Origin: Powellomyces hirtus
Taxonomy: Eukaryota; Chytridiomycota; Chytridiomycetes; Spizellomycetales; Powellomycetaceae
Reading direction: 5' to 3'
DNA length: 64,000 nt
NCBI GenBank assembly: GCA_025526995.1
Contig: JAHLKG010000003.1
Span: forward strand, 1,426,001-1,490,000
Below, piece after piece: positions 1 to 10,962 of the stretch; positions within the stretch are counted from its first letter, which is position 1; every line of letters starts with the position of its first letter. The position numbers and the translations under genes were made by a program. Under the pieces are notes generated by a model. The model saw only the letters and a program-made list of their open reading frames with translations. It did not search any database and was not told the origin of the DNA.

Positions 1-409
1 GTGAGTGTCTTTCCTTTCAATATGGCAATGGTCTGCAAATATTGATTGTGTATTTTCCTTTTTTATCAGCAACTGCTATGGCAACTGCCCAGACAACGCT
101 GCTGTGGTTGCCCAAGGGGTGCAGCAGGCCGGAACCGTGACACAGCTCTGTGCTGCCGCTGGTCTCGACCCGAACCGCCTCCCTACCGTCGCCCCGTGGC
201 AAACAGTGTTTTCGACCACCTCCACGAGTACATTGTCCTCGGCCACCATTCGTGCAACCTCGACGGCTACAGCCACGGCCACGGCCACGGCCACAAAGGC
301 CCCGGACGCAACCGCTGCAAACGCTGCAGTGGCCGCCACGGCGTTTAGCCCGCTGGTCTACCTCGGACCTGTGGTTGTGGGTCTTGTCGGCGCCCTTGTT
401 GTGATGTAA
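1..409 (+). CDS. C-terminal exon of a GPI-anchored Ser/Thr/Ala-rich surface protein (5' truncated)
   Basis: The window opens exactly on a splice donor (GTGAGT at position 1). The intron ends with TTATCAG at 69, and the exon from 70 reads in frame to a TAA at 407-409. The exon encodes a short Cys-containing stretch (NCYGNCPD, with another Cys about 30 residues on), then a Ser/Thr/Ala-rich linker containing an alternating Ala-Thr run. It finishes with a hydrophobic tail (PLVYLGPVVVGLVGALVVM), which is what a GPI-attachment signal looks like. Inference: a cell-wall or plasma-membrane GPI protein. The N-terminal domain lies outside the window, so the family cannot be named. The methionine at position 5 is inside the intron and is not a start. 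Confidence 0.6.
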
Positions 410-726
410 ACGTGATCTCAGCAAGCCCTCTACAATTTTGAACATTCGTACCCTAAGTGATATACATGTATACAGAAAACTGCAAATAATAAGAATAATA
501 TGTAATTGGTAGGCTCTTCTGCTTTGCTCTTTGCATGTGAGACCATGCAGCTTTGCGCTAAGAACAAATTTATTGCATTTAATGAGGTCGGAGACTTGGA
601 CTAGCACTACTATGTGGGGCGAACTACCATAAACAAATGAGATCTGGTTATATCTGCGTATCGAGCGACTCCATCTGTTGGTATCAATCAGAACCGCGAG
701 CGAGACAACCTGCTTGAGGGTGTGCC
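410..726. other. Intergenic region between two convergent 3' ends
   Basis: Only short chance ORFs. It is AT-richer than the flanks and holds AATAA-like tracts, as expected of overlapping 3' UTRs. No RNA gene or repeat was seen. Confidence 0.5.
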
Positions 727-2249
727 TCACTTTGTCCATATCGCGTTCAATGTATCAAACGCTTCCTGATCGCTGAAATCGCAGCTTTTCAGGAATCCCA
801 TGGTGTCGCCTTCATAGAACGTATTTCGAACCAGGCTTGCACGCGTCCTTGTCCTCATCTCTAACACTTCTCGGAGTTCCGGCGTCACCCTCTCTCTCAG
901 GTTGAGAAACACATTGCGCGCGGCCTCGTAGTCCCAATGCTCGCCTGCCGTCCATTTCGGTTCATTTTTGAGAATCTCCTCCATTGATCCGTATTTCCTG
1001 ATGAGGTTGAACGCTCGCTTCGGACCTACGCCCGTCAGGGTTCCCGAAAAGTCGGTCCCGAGCAGGATGGCGAAATCCACAAACTGTGCGGATGACATGC
1101 CCAGCTGTTCCCGAATGTGCGGCGGATGGAGGTGGAGCGTCTCCTGCGTTTGCGAGAATACGCGTCTCACGAGCGGACCATCGCCAAACAGAAGGACGTC
1201 GGTATCTTCGCTGGAGGTTGCGTCCGCGAACCCCGCTTCTGTGATGGCTGCGCATAGCGCTTCGCCCTCATGTGCGCTTTGGACATGATGAACGTTCATC
1301 ACATTGAGGCATTGTTGGACTAGCTCAATGTCAGAGCGTGACAGGCGTTCCGACCATTTGGCTTTCCGCTTGCAGCTATTCTGACTTTCGTCGTATACGG
1401 ACGCGATCTGTGCGTACGCTTGTCCCAACTGTGTATCATCCCCTAGTGAGCGGAACATTGCGACCTGGCTCTGTACCGATGACTGCAGGTTTCTGTTGAG
1501 TTTCTGGTCAAAGACCGTCTTCTCCAATGCCCGCGCCTTTTTACGACAGTCTTTAATAAGATAGGCCGGTATGGTCCGTGTCCCCAATGCGGGAGTGAAT
1601 GTGTCGCTAGCGAGATTGAATATGTGGCTTGAATCATCCTTTTCCTGATCTTCTTCAATGTCGTCCTCGGCTTTTGCAACCGCCCGTTTTGGGAAAGTGT
1701 TCCGTTCTTCGGAGGACATCAGTGCCCGCATATTCGTAAGTATCGGCGTCATGCCAACAATACGGCTCTCCTCGACAAGAGCCTCGTAAGAAGTACGTTG
1801 TCGCGCCTTGCTCCGTTTGACATGCGTTATAGCCTTTTGCTTCAAGGGAATAGGTCCATCAAATACAAATATCGGCTGTGGAGGGACACAGATGGAAAGA
1901 GAGGGAAATGAGTAGAGGTATACGCACTCAGTGAGAAAACGCGTGAACGACAATTTCGACCAAGACACGCACCTCGACGCCCGTCTTCCGCAATGACCGC
2001 ACAAGCGTCGCGGTTCCAACGAGAATGCGCTTTTTTCTATCAGCGCACAAGTTTAGCTCTCGAGCAGATTCACAATACTCTCAGCTGCTAGTTGCCGAAC
2101 CTGTCCTCCAAGCCATCGCCGTACAGGAATTGTGAAAGCCACAAGGGCGCATCAACAGCAAGAGTGGAGTATGCGGACAGGTCCGCGGCGGGAGAGAGCG
2201 CTGCAGGGGCTACCTTCTTCAGGAAGGGGACTAATCCGTTGATACCCAT
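727..2249 (-). CDS. FEN1/XPG (Rad2)-family structure-specific nuclease
   Basis: Three exons on the minus strand (2249-2101, 2036-1973, 1875-727) join in frame to 453 residues. The start is chosen because MGINGLVPFLKK is the canonical XPG N-terminus, whose N-terminal Gly is needed by the family. The acidic metal ligands of FEN1 are all recognisable: VDA (Asp33), PIFVFDG (exon 3 start), EGEA (about 274-277), EDTD (about 294-297) and LLGTDF (about 342-347). A helix-hairpin-helix stretch (GVGPKRAFNLIRKYG) follows. About 180 residues separate the N and I halves, longer than in FEN1, and no C-terminal PCNA-binding box is evident. It should cut flap or bubble DNA in the nucleus. It is not clearly FEN1, EXO1, GEN1 or XPG, so only the superfamily is assigned. 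The 64-nt first intron is supported by clean phase-2 joining. Confidence 0.85.
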
Positions 2250-3130
2250 GCTGCGTTCTCTTGGGCCGTCCCTTTCGCAGACTGGGTGATGGACAGAATG
2301 TAGCAAGCCCGAGTGAGTTGAATGAAACCCACGCGTGGCCAAGCCACATCTCGGACATGGCAAGACGTCAGCCCCAGACACTGTCAATGCAGCTGCCCAT
2401 CTGCTATTAGCTCCTCAAAGCCACGGATGCGGCCGATTAGAGACCACTCATTTTTGACAAAACGTTTGGCGATGATGCATTGCGATGAAACAGAGCAGTT
2501 GAGGCGCGTGGAGACGCTTTCGAGCGATCGAGCCAGCTCACTCAGCATCAGAGAGCAGTTTTCGCAGAGGCCGCACTGTACAAAAGAGAATTCCGATAGG
2601 ATACAATATCGATATAATAGAATCTCCTCCAAATTGTGGACCACAAAATAAGGTGCTGTAATATAGTAACATGCCTTCACGAACTCCAAAAAAACGGCAA
2701 GTGTAACACACACCGTCAAATTAACGATAAGCGCATTTGAATATTCCTGACGCGTCAGTCACGTGGCTGGCTGTCTCGTTCGTTGCGGCCACCAACAACG
2801 AGGGTGTTCTCCGTCATTCGCCACCGACTCCTCTGTTCTCTTCCCCGAAATTCTGGACAAAAATACAGCGCTCACGTAAAAACAAAATCGATAGCCTCAT
2901 TGCAGTCTCCATTTCCTGCCTTCCACCGGTCTGAACATCCTTTCCTCATAATCTATCACCTCCCCCAAAAAGACTCCTCCATCTAGGGCGTCACCACTGT
3001 TTCGACCACTACAGTCAAAGCGCTGGACCTCGAGGCCCTCCTTGCATATCCTGCTCTCCCAGTCGTCTTAACAACCATTGTCCTTCTGACTCTTTTAATC
3101 GCATCGAGCGTTGTTCTCAATATACCCAAC
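2250..3130. promoter_or_regulatory. Shared 5' region of two divergent genes
   Basis: The 880 bp between the start codons of the nuclease (-) and the tropomodulin-like protein (+) must hold both promoters. It contains a CCAAT-free, mixed-composition sequence with no obvious TATA box. The last 140 bp before 3131 read in frame with the downstream gene and encode a hydrophobic stretch (see findings), so part may be coding. Confidence 0.35.
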
Positions 3131-6100
3131 ATGGCTTTCTACGCGGATAAGAAAGCCGACGACACAAAGACCGAGGTGAGTTTCAGCCACCAGAGAGTGC
3201 ACTACGCCGTGCCCAAGTGCTGGACGGCGAGCGGAATGCGGCGCATTGATTTTTGTACGAGTGATCTGCTTGTCTGTCGCTTATCCTTGTAAAATCTCCG
3301 GCCTTAGACTCAACCACTTTTGCACCACGACTCCCCTGCCGACGTTTCCGATGACGACGTTCTCCAAGCAACCTTAGCCCGCCGTTCTCAAGACGGTGAA
3401 TTCGGGTCGGAATCATTCTTCGAATCCTATTCTGGAAAGAATGCTGATGTCGCAAAGGCCGCTGAGAAGGACAGGGAGCATGAACATCGGAACAACGACA
3501 AGGCTGATTACCTATCGGCACAACAGGACGATCTGGAAAACATCACGAAATCTCAAACTCCAGAAGAGGTCGAGGCGTCCACCCAGAACTTTGCTGAGAA
3601 AGTTGGTCATGATTTCGTCGCTTCATACAACACCGGCGCGGATCCTCGGATTGAATCGGAAACCGTTCTTGCCGAGCTAGATAACAAGATCGAGGACGTC
3701 CCAACACTCGGGGGCGACAAGTTGGATTCCGACGTTACAGCGCACGACGATGTCAAGTTGAACGTTGAATCCGCTGACGAACTTAGCGCTCCGCTCGATG
3801 CAAAAGACCCGGATCACAGCGTTCGCACCGGATCGTCGGTTGGTGATTATGATTTGGTGGAAAAAAGGGAAGTTCCATCCCCGGCACAAGCAGATGACTC
3901 CCGCACTCTATCGGATAAACAAAGTGATGGTAGCTACGAGGTGGTCACGATGCCTGCCAGCACGTCCCCTCAGGAACTTGCTGTCCCTGAAGATGATCGC
4001 GAGAGCCACTCGAGCTTTGATGTTGTTGATGCTTACGGCTCTGACCACGAAGTCGCTCAAGACGCGGAAGTTGCTACTAGCGAATTCTTGCAGAATCACA
4101 CCCTAGTAGTCGCAGCTGATGTTCGCGAGGACCAAGAAGTCATCGATGAGGAACCTGCTCGGGACGACAATCAGAAAGTCCCGAACTCGGCAGTCCTCGC
4201 TGAGTTGAAGGATGGCAAAGTCGCCCAGGATGCGGAAATTGCTGACAGCAAATTCTTGCAGGACCACACCCTGGTAGTCGCAGCTCATGTTCGCGAGGAC
4301 CAAGAAGTCATCGATGAGGAACCTGCACAGGACGATGATCAGAAAGCCTCGAACCGGGCTATCGTCGCTGAGTTGAAGGAAGCGCAAGAGCCTGCTAAGG
4401 TCATCGAGTCTGAAGAAGGGAATGCAAACGCGCCTTCCGCGGAGAAAGAAAGCAACGATGTTCCTGGCAATGTTGTGGAAGAACCTGTTTCGAGTTCCGT
4501 TCCCGCGATCCCTGCTGATCAGTCAACCATTCCAAAGGACGAGGGCGAAGCATACGAGTTGGCTGAATCGTCTCATCTGCTGCCGACACAAACTTCTGAA
4601 AGTGTGGACCGCAAAATCTCGCTGCCCGCATGTGACGACGTCGCCGATAGTGCTGAACACTCGGTGCCAGACCAGAAAATGGATGCTGACGATGAGCATG
4701 TCGGCACTGAAACTGTAGAAATTCCTGAATCCACAGTTGCAGAGAAGGACACCATCGTTGTGCCCAGTGTTGTTGACGATTCGCGCGTCGTGGCTGACGA
4801 TGAAGCCAACAATGCAGTTCAGAGAGCGACTGAAGGAGATGCTATCCCGCCATTGTCGGAAGAGGCGGTCCACGACGACTTGCTTGGGGACTATTACTCG
4901 CAAGATGCCGTGCCTGCTGAAATTTCCAAGAGCGCAGATTTCGCAGCCGTCCCTGTTGCGTCGCGTGAAATTGAGGTCACCGATGCTGAGAAGGATGATG
5001 CACCAGGCACTGTGTCCCGTCTGGATGAATCGTTGGCGGAGGCCACCGCTCCTGCCTCAACCGATGCAGAGTCACCCACAAGCCCCGGTGAAAATGACGC
5101 ATCCGTCTCGACCGCGGAGGCGACAGAAGCTTGTGAGGAGCCACGCTCGGCCGCCCGTGACATTTCGTCCCTCGTAAACGGTTCTGAAGCAATTCCTGCT
5201 GATCACACAGAATATGCTCTGCCGAAAACGGAGGCGACGGATGTGACTATCCTCGCCCCTGCCCGGGTGGAGCTTCCCATCGAGCTCAATCGTGCTCCCC
5301 ACACCGTGCAACCAGAGTTCGAGGCAACGCCCGTTGATCCTGAAGATCTTCCTCCGGTAGTCGATGAGATGGATGCGAGCCTGCCGGTTCCCATCCTGGG
5401 AGACTCAGCGGCACACGCTACCGATGTCGCTCGCGATCTCCCCGCTTTTGAACCAGAGCTTGAGAAACAATGCATTGCTCCTCTCAAAGAAGACGATTCT
5501 ACCGTTACGGCTGATGCAGAGACCAGCGTCCCTGTGGCCATCCTGGGAGAGTCACCCGCAGAGTCTGCTGAAGTCACTCGAGATGTTGTCGCTATTGAAC
5601 CAGAATCGGAACAAACTCCGTTCACTTTGAAGGAGGATGACACCGCTGTTGTCGAGGAAACCGAACAGAGCACATCTGCTCCCGCGACGGAGGAGCTTCC
5701 CGTCGAAGTCCTGTCGGACATCAAGCAGGAAGATGTAGCCCCTGTTACGGACTCGGCGCTCGAAGTGTCACCCGAAAACCACCGTGAAGCTGCTGTTTTT
5801 GGAACCGAGGCCGAGTCGAATATTGTCGCCAAGACCTTGGAGCAGCCTGACATAGAGGGCACTCGCGATCTCCAGAACGGAACGGACTCGATTGAACCTA
5901 CCGAAATGGAAGTTCCCCGCGGTTTACCCATCCAATCTGCCGAAGAGCCCAAGTCAAGCGAGGAGCCAGACTTCCACGGTTTGCCGCTCGAACACAGCGA
6001 AGATCTCAAGTCAGTTGAAGAGCCCGCTTTCCACGCTTTGCCGACCGAACACGCCGAGGAGCCTGAAGAGCCAGCTTTCAGCCCATTACCAATTGAACAC

Positions 6101-8244
6101 GCTGAGGAACCTAAGTTTGCCGAAGAGGCTGCTTTCCACGCTTTGCCCATCGAGCACAACGAGCAGCCTATATCTGTCGACGAGCCTGCTTTCCACGCCT
6201 TGCCTTTTGAACATGCTCAGGAGACGGAAGAAAGCGTCGAGCTTGAGGACGAGCCAGCTTCCCACCCATTGCCTGTCGAAGACGCTGCGGAGCCTCAGTC
6301 AGCGGAGGAGCCGGCTTTCCACGCCTTGCCCATCGAACATGTCGAGGAGACTGACAATACCGTTGAGTCTGCGGAAGAGCCAGCCTCCCACGCTGTGCCA
6401 ATTGAACAAGCTGAGGAGGCGAGCCAAAGCGTCGCCACTGTTAAGGAACCAGCCTTCCATGCTTTGCCCGTCGAAAACCTTGACGAGACAGACCGGAGCG
6501 CCGCCGCGATCATTTTGGCTGACACAGCGGAGGAGCAAGACTCGCCACTTGACCAAGATGACGCTGCTGTTCCCGCCATCGAGGACACTGTGGCTCCTGA
6601 GGCGTTGGAGAAGTCATTCTTCACTCCCGTCGTCGAGCAAGACCGTTCCATCGTAGCAGTCGCTGCCCTTGCAGCGGAGGAGACTGAAGCTCAAGCTTTG
6701 CGTGAGGCTCCCGTCGTTGAGCAACAGCGCGAGATCTCACCCATTGAACAAGCTACTGCTCCCGCCGCCGCAGTAGCGACTCCTACAGAGACGGAAGAGG
6801 CTATCACGGAGACGGATGAGGCAATCACGGAGGTCGAGCAAACGCGCGACGTCACGCCCATAGAACTCGAGACTACAGCTTCCGCTGCGGAGGAAACTGA
6901 TGAGAATGCTCCCACCAAAGTGTCGAACGAGCCGTCCGTGGAGACCACTCACGCCGTCGATCAAGACCGCTGGACCGATGCTCCCAAACAGCACAATGCG
7001 GAAGTCCTGCCCCTGACCGAGATATCGGCTGCCGCCGCTGTGGAGAGTGATGCGTTTGTTGCTCCCGGAGCTCTGGAGGAGTCTTTCGTTCACCTGGCTG
7101 CCCCGGAACATGTACCGGAAGCAACAGAAGAGGAAAAGCTGGAAGAATCACCGGTAGAGTCTAAAGAAGCTGCTGCTGAGGCTGTTACTGAGTCTGAGGC
7201 GGACCGTGCTTTAGAGCCTCCCGCTGAGGCTCAGGAGACCGAAGTCACAGCCACCCCCAAGGCTTCAGACGTTGAGGCAACACCGCGAGAGATCTCGCTT
7301 GAAGCAACGAAAGAACAAGAGTCTGGAGATCTGCCAGTTGAACATAAGAAGGCTGATGTTCCTGTTACGCCGGAGGCTGACGCTAGTAAGCCTACTTCCA
7401 CTTCGGAGGGGAACAAGGCAGCTGTTACAGCTTCCGAGACTATTCACCCCACTCCCCCATTGACGCCCCCTCAAAGGCGCCACAATGGCGTATCTTCCGT
7501 GGCACATCGCATCAGCAAGTCGTTCGAGCGTCTGATCTCTATCGCTTCTTCCCCTGCCAAGTCGCCAATGTCGCGGACCGCTGCTGGCGGTGACGTGCTT
7601 CCTGTATCCTCCATCACAGCAGCTGTACGGGCAACCAACCCCATCCTTGATGAAGTTCTGTACTCGCTCAACCTCATTTCCAACAACGACGAGAGTCTCA
7701 CAGAGCTGGACATGAGCGACTGCCCCGTATTCTCGGCCCGACATGTATCCACCCTCGCCAGCGCTCTGTTGACAAACACCCATCTCAAGACCCTCAACCT
7801 CAAAGGCGTGACAATGAACACTCAAAACGCTGAGGAGATTGCAGAAGCTCTCATTCGCAACTCGACGCTGGAAGTCCTGGACCTGTCCCACAACTTTATC
7901 GCGCCAGCTGGAATCAAGGCCTTGGCCAACATGCTTGAAGTCAACACCACCCTCAAGGAACTTCGTCTGGCTCACCAGCGTGCCCCCGCTGGAACAGACG
8001 CGGAACAGGCCCTGGCCCGCGCTCTGCGCAAGAACGAGACCATCACCACCCTCAATCTGCAAATCAGAGATGTGGCCAGCAGAAACGCCATTCTCAGATG
8101 CATCACCCGCAACAAAGAAATTGGTAAGTCTCTCGGCATGCATTGAATTCACAAGGGTCCCAGAAGCGTTTTCGCTAAACTTTTTGTTTGCAAATGTTTG
8201 TAGCGCGAAAAGCCCGTCTTGCTGCCGCTCAAGAGCAGGCGTAG
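3131..8244 (+). CDS. Giant acidic repeat protein with C-terminal tropomodulin-like LRR domain
   Basis: Three exons (3131-3175, 3308-8123, 8204-8244) give 1633 residues. Splices GTGAGT...CCTTAG and GTAAGT...TTGTAG both close the frame. Residues 1 to about 1440 are a low-complexity acidic (Glu/Asp/Ala/Pro/Val) region. It includes two adjacent copies of a roughly 56-residue unit containing REDQEVIDEEPA (near residues 257-370) and nine degenerate units of the form EPAFHALPIEH (about 883-1076). Residues about 1458-1633 form leucine-rich repeats: SLTELDMSDC, LLTNTHLKTLNLKG, LIRNSTLEVLDLSHNFI and LEVNTTLKELRLAHQR, ending in RNKEIARKAR. Repeat spacing, the NTTLKELR...QR segment and the basic N-E-I-x-R-K-x-R end resemble the tropomodulin pointed-end actin-capping domain. 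Inference: an actin-associated protein. A generic RNase-inhibitor-type LRR is the alternative. The true N-terminus may lie further upstream. Confidence 0.75.
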
Positions 8245-8486
8245 AGATCTCATTTTCAAGATATTATCATTCATCGACATGTCGTTAGCACAACACCCTG
8301 CCCCCATTCGCATATAGGTTACATCAGTAGATAAGTTTTTAGCAGAGCATGAGCTTCTTGTTGACAGTACTCTGGCATTCGTAGATTCCTCATGACTAGC
8401 GCCTACTGCATCTTGTAACACAATACTTTTCACGACAATGACACCTTGCGATACTCCAACTACATATATGAGACTTTGCAGGCGAA

Positions 8487-9104
8487 TTACACAGGGTGGA
8501 AGTGCTGTTGGATAGTATAGGCCGAAGGACCCACTGCCGGATCCCACATAATGAGAACTTTGTCTTTGCCAGTGCCCATTCGCTTGAAGATCCCATATGG
8601 CCATTGCTTCTTAGCTCTAACTGCAGCCACGTCCTTCAGCAAGAACAATCTGCCATCATCACCGAACGTGACAGACCGGCTTCTCCTGGATGCAGCGAGG
8701 GTGTCCATTGGATTCGGCGAAACATACATGGATGGGGGTCCAGTGCAGAAACACAATGCGTCAATCATCTCGCGATGCTTGTCTAAGAACGCGTTGATTG
8801 CGGGCAAGACTGCCAGTGGGGCTGGCCCCGTCATCATATGCAGCAGCGTGCCGATTAGGCATACGTATGGGTTACTGAGTGGGTCTTTGCGTTTTAGAAT
8901 GCGGCCGGGTAGCGAGGTTGCGAGGCGGAAATGGGATGCTTGTGCTAGCATGAGGCTCTTGCGACGGCGGTAGATTGTGGTTTTAAAGGTTTTAGAGGTG
9001 AGGGCGAGGGAGAGATAGAATGCCGTGTCGAGTTCGATGACGATATCGTCCCAGAGGAAGTTGAGGATGGCGTCGGCGACTTCGGAGGGGATGCAGGTTA
9101 TCAT
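8487..9104 (-). CDS. F-box-like protein, intact copy
   Basis: Single-exon gene of 205 residues. The ATG at 9104 is the first methionine of the frame. The N-terminus (MITCIPSEVADAILNFLW, then LSLALTSKTFKTTIYRRRK) has the spacing of an F-box helix set: a Pro at position 6, a hydrophobic I-x-x-x-L and a later S-K-x-F-K-x-x-x-Y. The remaining 140 residues match no repeat family known to me. F-box proteins usually recruit substrates to SCF ubiquitin ligases through Skp1; whether this one does is inference. A broken paralogue lies 1 kb upstream on the same strand. Confidence 0.5.
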   Translation of the reverse strand: MITCIPSEVADAILNFLWDDIVIELDTAFYLSLALTSKTFKTTIYRRRKSLMLAQASHFRLATSLPGRILKRKDPLSNPYVCLIGTLLHMMTGPAPLAVLPAINAFLDKHREMIDALCFCTGPPSMYVSPNPMDTLAASRRSRSVTFGDDGRLFLLKDVAAVRAKKQWPYGIFKRMGTGKDKVLIMWDPAVGPSAYTIQQHFHPV

Positions 9105-9734
9105 GGTGAGATTAAAGTACTTTGTAAACGGAAAGTTGAGGTTGGTTGTGCTGTGAGAATGGGTTTGTACGGATGTGAGCACTGGACTTGGGATCTTTTA
9201 TACCCTGTTTCTTAAGTCTGTCCTTAATTCTGCATGATTTGGTGAATCCGGGTGGGTAACGCAGTTGTGGTATCATTATAGTTACAAGCACATCCGTTTT
9301 CGCTTTGACCACTTTTTAGCATCACCTGTTGGGGTATGTCCGTGATGAATGGGGGGATCTGGAACGGTTTCCTACTATTGCACTTGGCCAGCCTTCCCCA
9401 CAGCGACAATTCAGCCAGGAAAGACAGAAGGTACGGTAATAAGAGGGCTCTGATATTGCAAAAGGGATACATGCTTTGCTATATATGTGTGGGGAATACG
9501 AGCTCTCACAAGGACACAGGTGGTGGGATTGTGTGATTGTTAAGCCTAATGAACACCCTATCCCGACTCTTCAAATGATGGTTTCAACTAGCGGATGGTC
9601 TTCCATGCTATAAAAAGTGGGAGTATTCGGAAAACTACATAGGATTTGGAGCGTCCCCTGGCACTGCATAGGGTGACGACCATGTGCTGCTCTTCAGGAC
9701 TGTCGTCGTGGCGCAACATCCCGTATCGCAAGCC
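9105..9734. other. Intergenic, no gene recognised
   Basis: This is the 5' flank of the F-box-like gene. Short ORFs on both strands show no coding character. Confidence 0.4.
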
Positions 9735-10230
9735 TTCATGAAGCATCAGGAGATGATCGAAAGGCTGTTCGTCGCCCCTGCAACACCTTTAATTTGTTCC
9801 ATCTCTGGCAAGACAGAAGTCCTAGTTGCATTGAAAACGAGCAAGATCGTATCTTTCGGTAAATGCAAATCCCTGATCTTGTTAAGGACGACTTGCTGAA
9901 ATCCCGTATCACCGTATCGCCATGGCTTCCGGGATTTCAGCAAGACGTCCTTCAGCAAGATCAGGGATTTGCATTTACCGAAAGATACGATCTTGCTCGT
10001 TTTCAATGCAATCAGGACTTCTGTCTTGCCAGAGATACAGATGACGTGAGCCGAAAATGTGCCGCTTGCGTCAGCATGAGAGTTTCGCGACGATAGTAAA
10101 CTGCTTGCTTGAATGATTTCGTGGTGAGGGCAACCGACAGGAAGAGGCCGGTGTGTAGTCCAGTGACGAGATTGTGCCACGCAAAGTCGAGGATGCGGTC
10201 CGCGATTAAGAACGGGATGTTGGTTATCAT
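9735..10230 (-). pseudogene. Wrecked F-box-like paralogue with internal inverted duplication
   Basis: On the minus strand from 10230 the product begins MITNIPFLIADRILDFAW and continues through YYRRETLMLTQAAHFRL, clearly paralogous to the intact gene at 8487-9104. It loses the frame after about 64 codons. A following minus-strand segment (about 10036-9930) encodes a piece like the intact copy's C-terminal region (SKIVSFGKCKSLILLKDV against SRSVTFGDDGRLFLLKDV). The same segment recurs on the plus strand at 9801-9906, preceded by a further paralogous piece (FMKHQEMIERL, near 9735-9780) that the minus-strand copy lacks. So pieces of at least one more copy are joined head to head. No intact protein is encoded. 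Confidence 0.6.
9801..10036. repeat. Inverted repeat, arms about 106 bp, 23-bp spacer
   Basis: Left arm 9801-9906 and right arm 9930-10036 are reverse complements apart from about six mismatches and one indel. The spacer is 9907-9929. An RNA copy would fold into a near-continuous hairpin of about 105 bp. The arms lie within the broken F-box-like paralogue. Confidence 0.85.
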
Positions 10231-10344
10231 GTTTGCGGGATGGAGGTGGCTGGAAGACTTCTAGAAGGTTGGACCTGTCAGTTTCCGCAGTGCTGTGTCG
10301 CGAAAGTTGTGCGGGGCGAGCGGGCGGGTGAGAGCAGGTTTTGT

Positions 10345-10655
10345 ACGGCAGTTCTGAGCTTCGGTGAAGGACAACAAGTAGTATATCTCGTGTTAGAGCA
10401 CAAAAAAGGAGTGAAAAAAAAGGTGGAGAGCAAGGACGGCCAGCAGCAACGAGCACTTCTCAGAATCCATTGAAGGGCAACAAGTAGTATTACTCGTGTT
10501 AGAGCAAAAAAAAATGAGTGAAGAAAAAGGTGGAGAGCAAGGACGGCCAGGAGCAACGAGCAGTTCTCAGAATCCATTGAAGGGCAACAAGTAGTATATC
10601 TCGCGTTAGAGCAAAGAAAAATGAGCGCGAAAAAAGAGTGGAGGGCAATGACATC
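10345..10655. repeat. Tandem repeat, about 106-bp unit, nearly three copies
   Basis: The block starting CAACAAGTAGTAT recurs at 10372, 10478 and 10585 (spacing 106 and 107). Each copy contains TTAGAGCA, an A-rich stretch and, in the first two, GGTGGAGAGCAAGGACGGCCAG. The last copy is shorter and more diverged. No ORF runs convincingly through it. Confidence 0.85.
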
Positions 10656-10962
10656 TGCGCGAGGGGGCTGGTCATGGACCCGAGCCCAATGCTTCAGGGA
10701 TCTGTTCAAGCTCTCCATTGGTGAGAAAGCGTCATCAAGTCACTCTTAGTAAAGTTTATTCCCATAAAGCTATATATTCTAGTTTGATAAAATCCTACAC
10801 CATTCCGAAGGCCGAAAAAGATGCTTTTGTATATCATGTGCGGGCGCCAACCAAAGTCTGTGCCGGTATCGCATTCGTGGCATGGTAGATGGAAGCATAT
10901 CCGTAAAATGTGTATATTTCAGCCTTCTACAACACCAACAAAGAAAAACAAAACATCAATCG
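10656..10962. other. Short intergenic region and 3' flank of the chitin synthase
   Basis: No gene recognised; it ends at the stop codon of the minus-strand chitin synthase. Confidence 0.4.

Noticed and set aside
5203..6159. Ser-rich minus-strand ORF of 318 residues
   Set aside because: Shadow of the acidic repeat region on the opposite strand; composition is the mirror of Glu/Ala/Pro codons.
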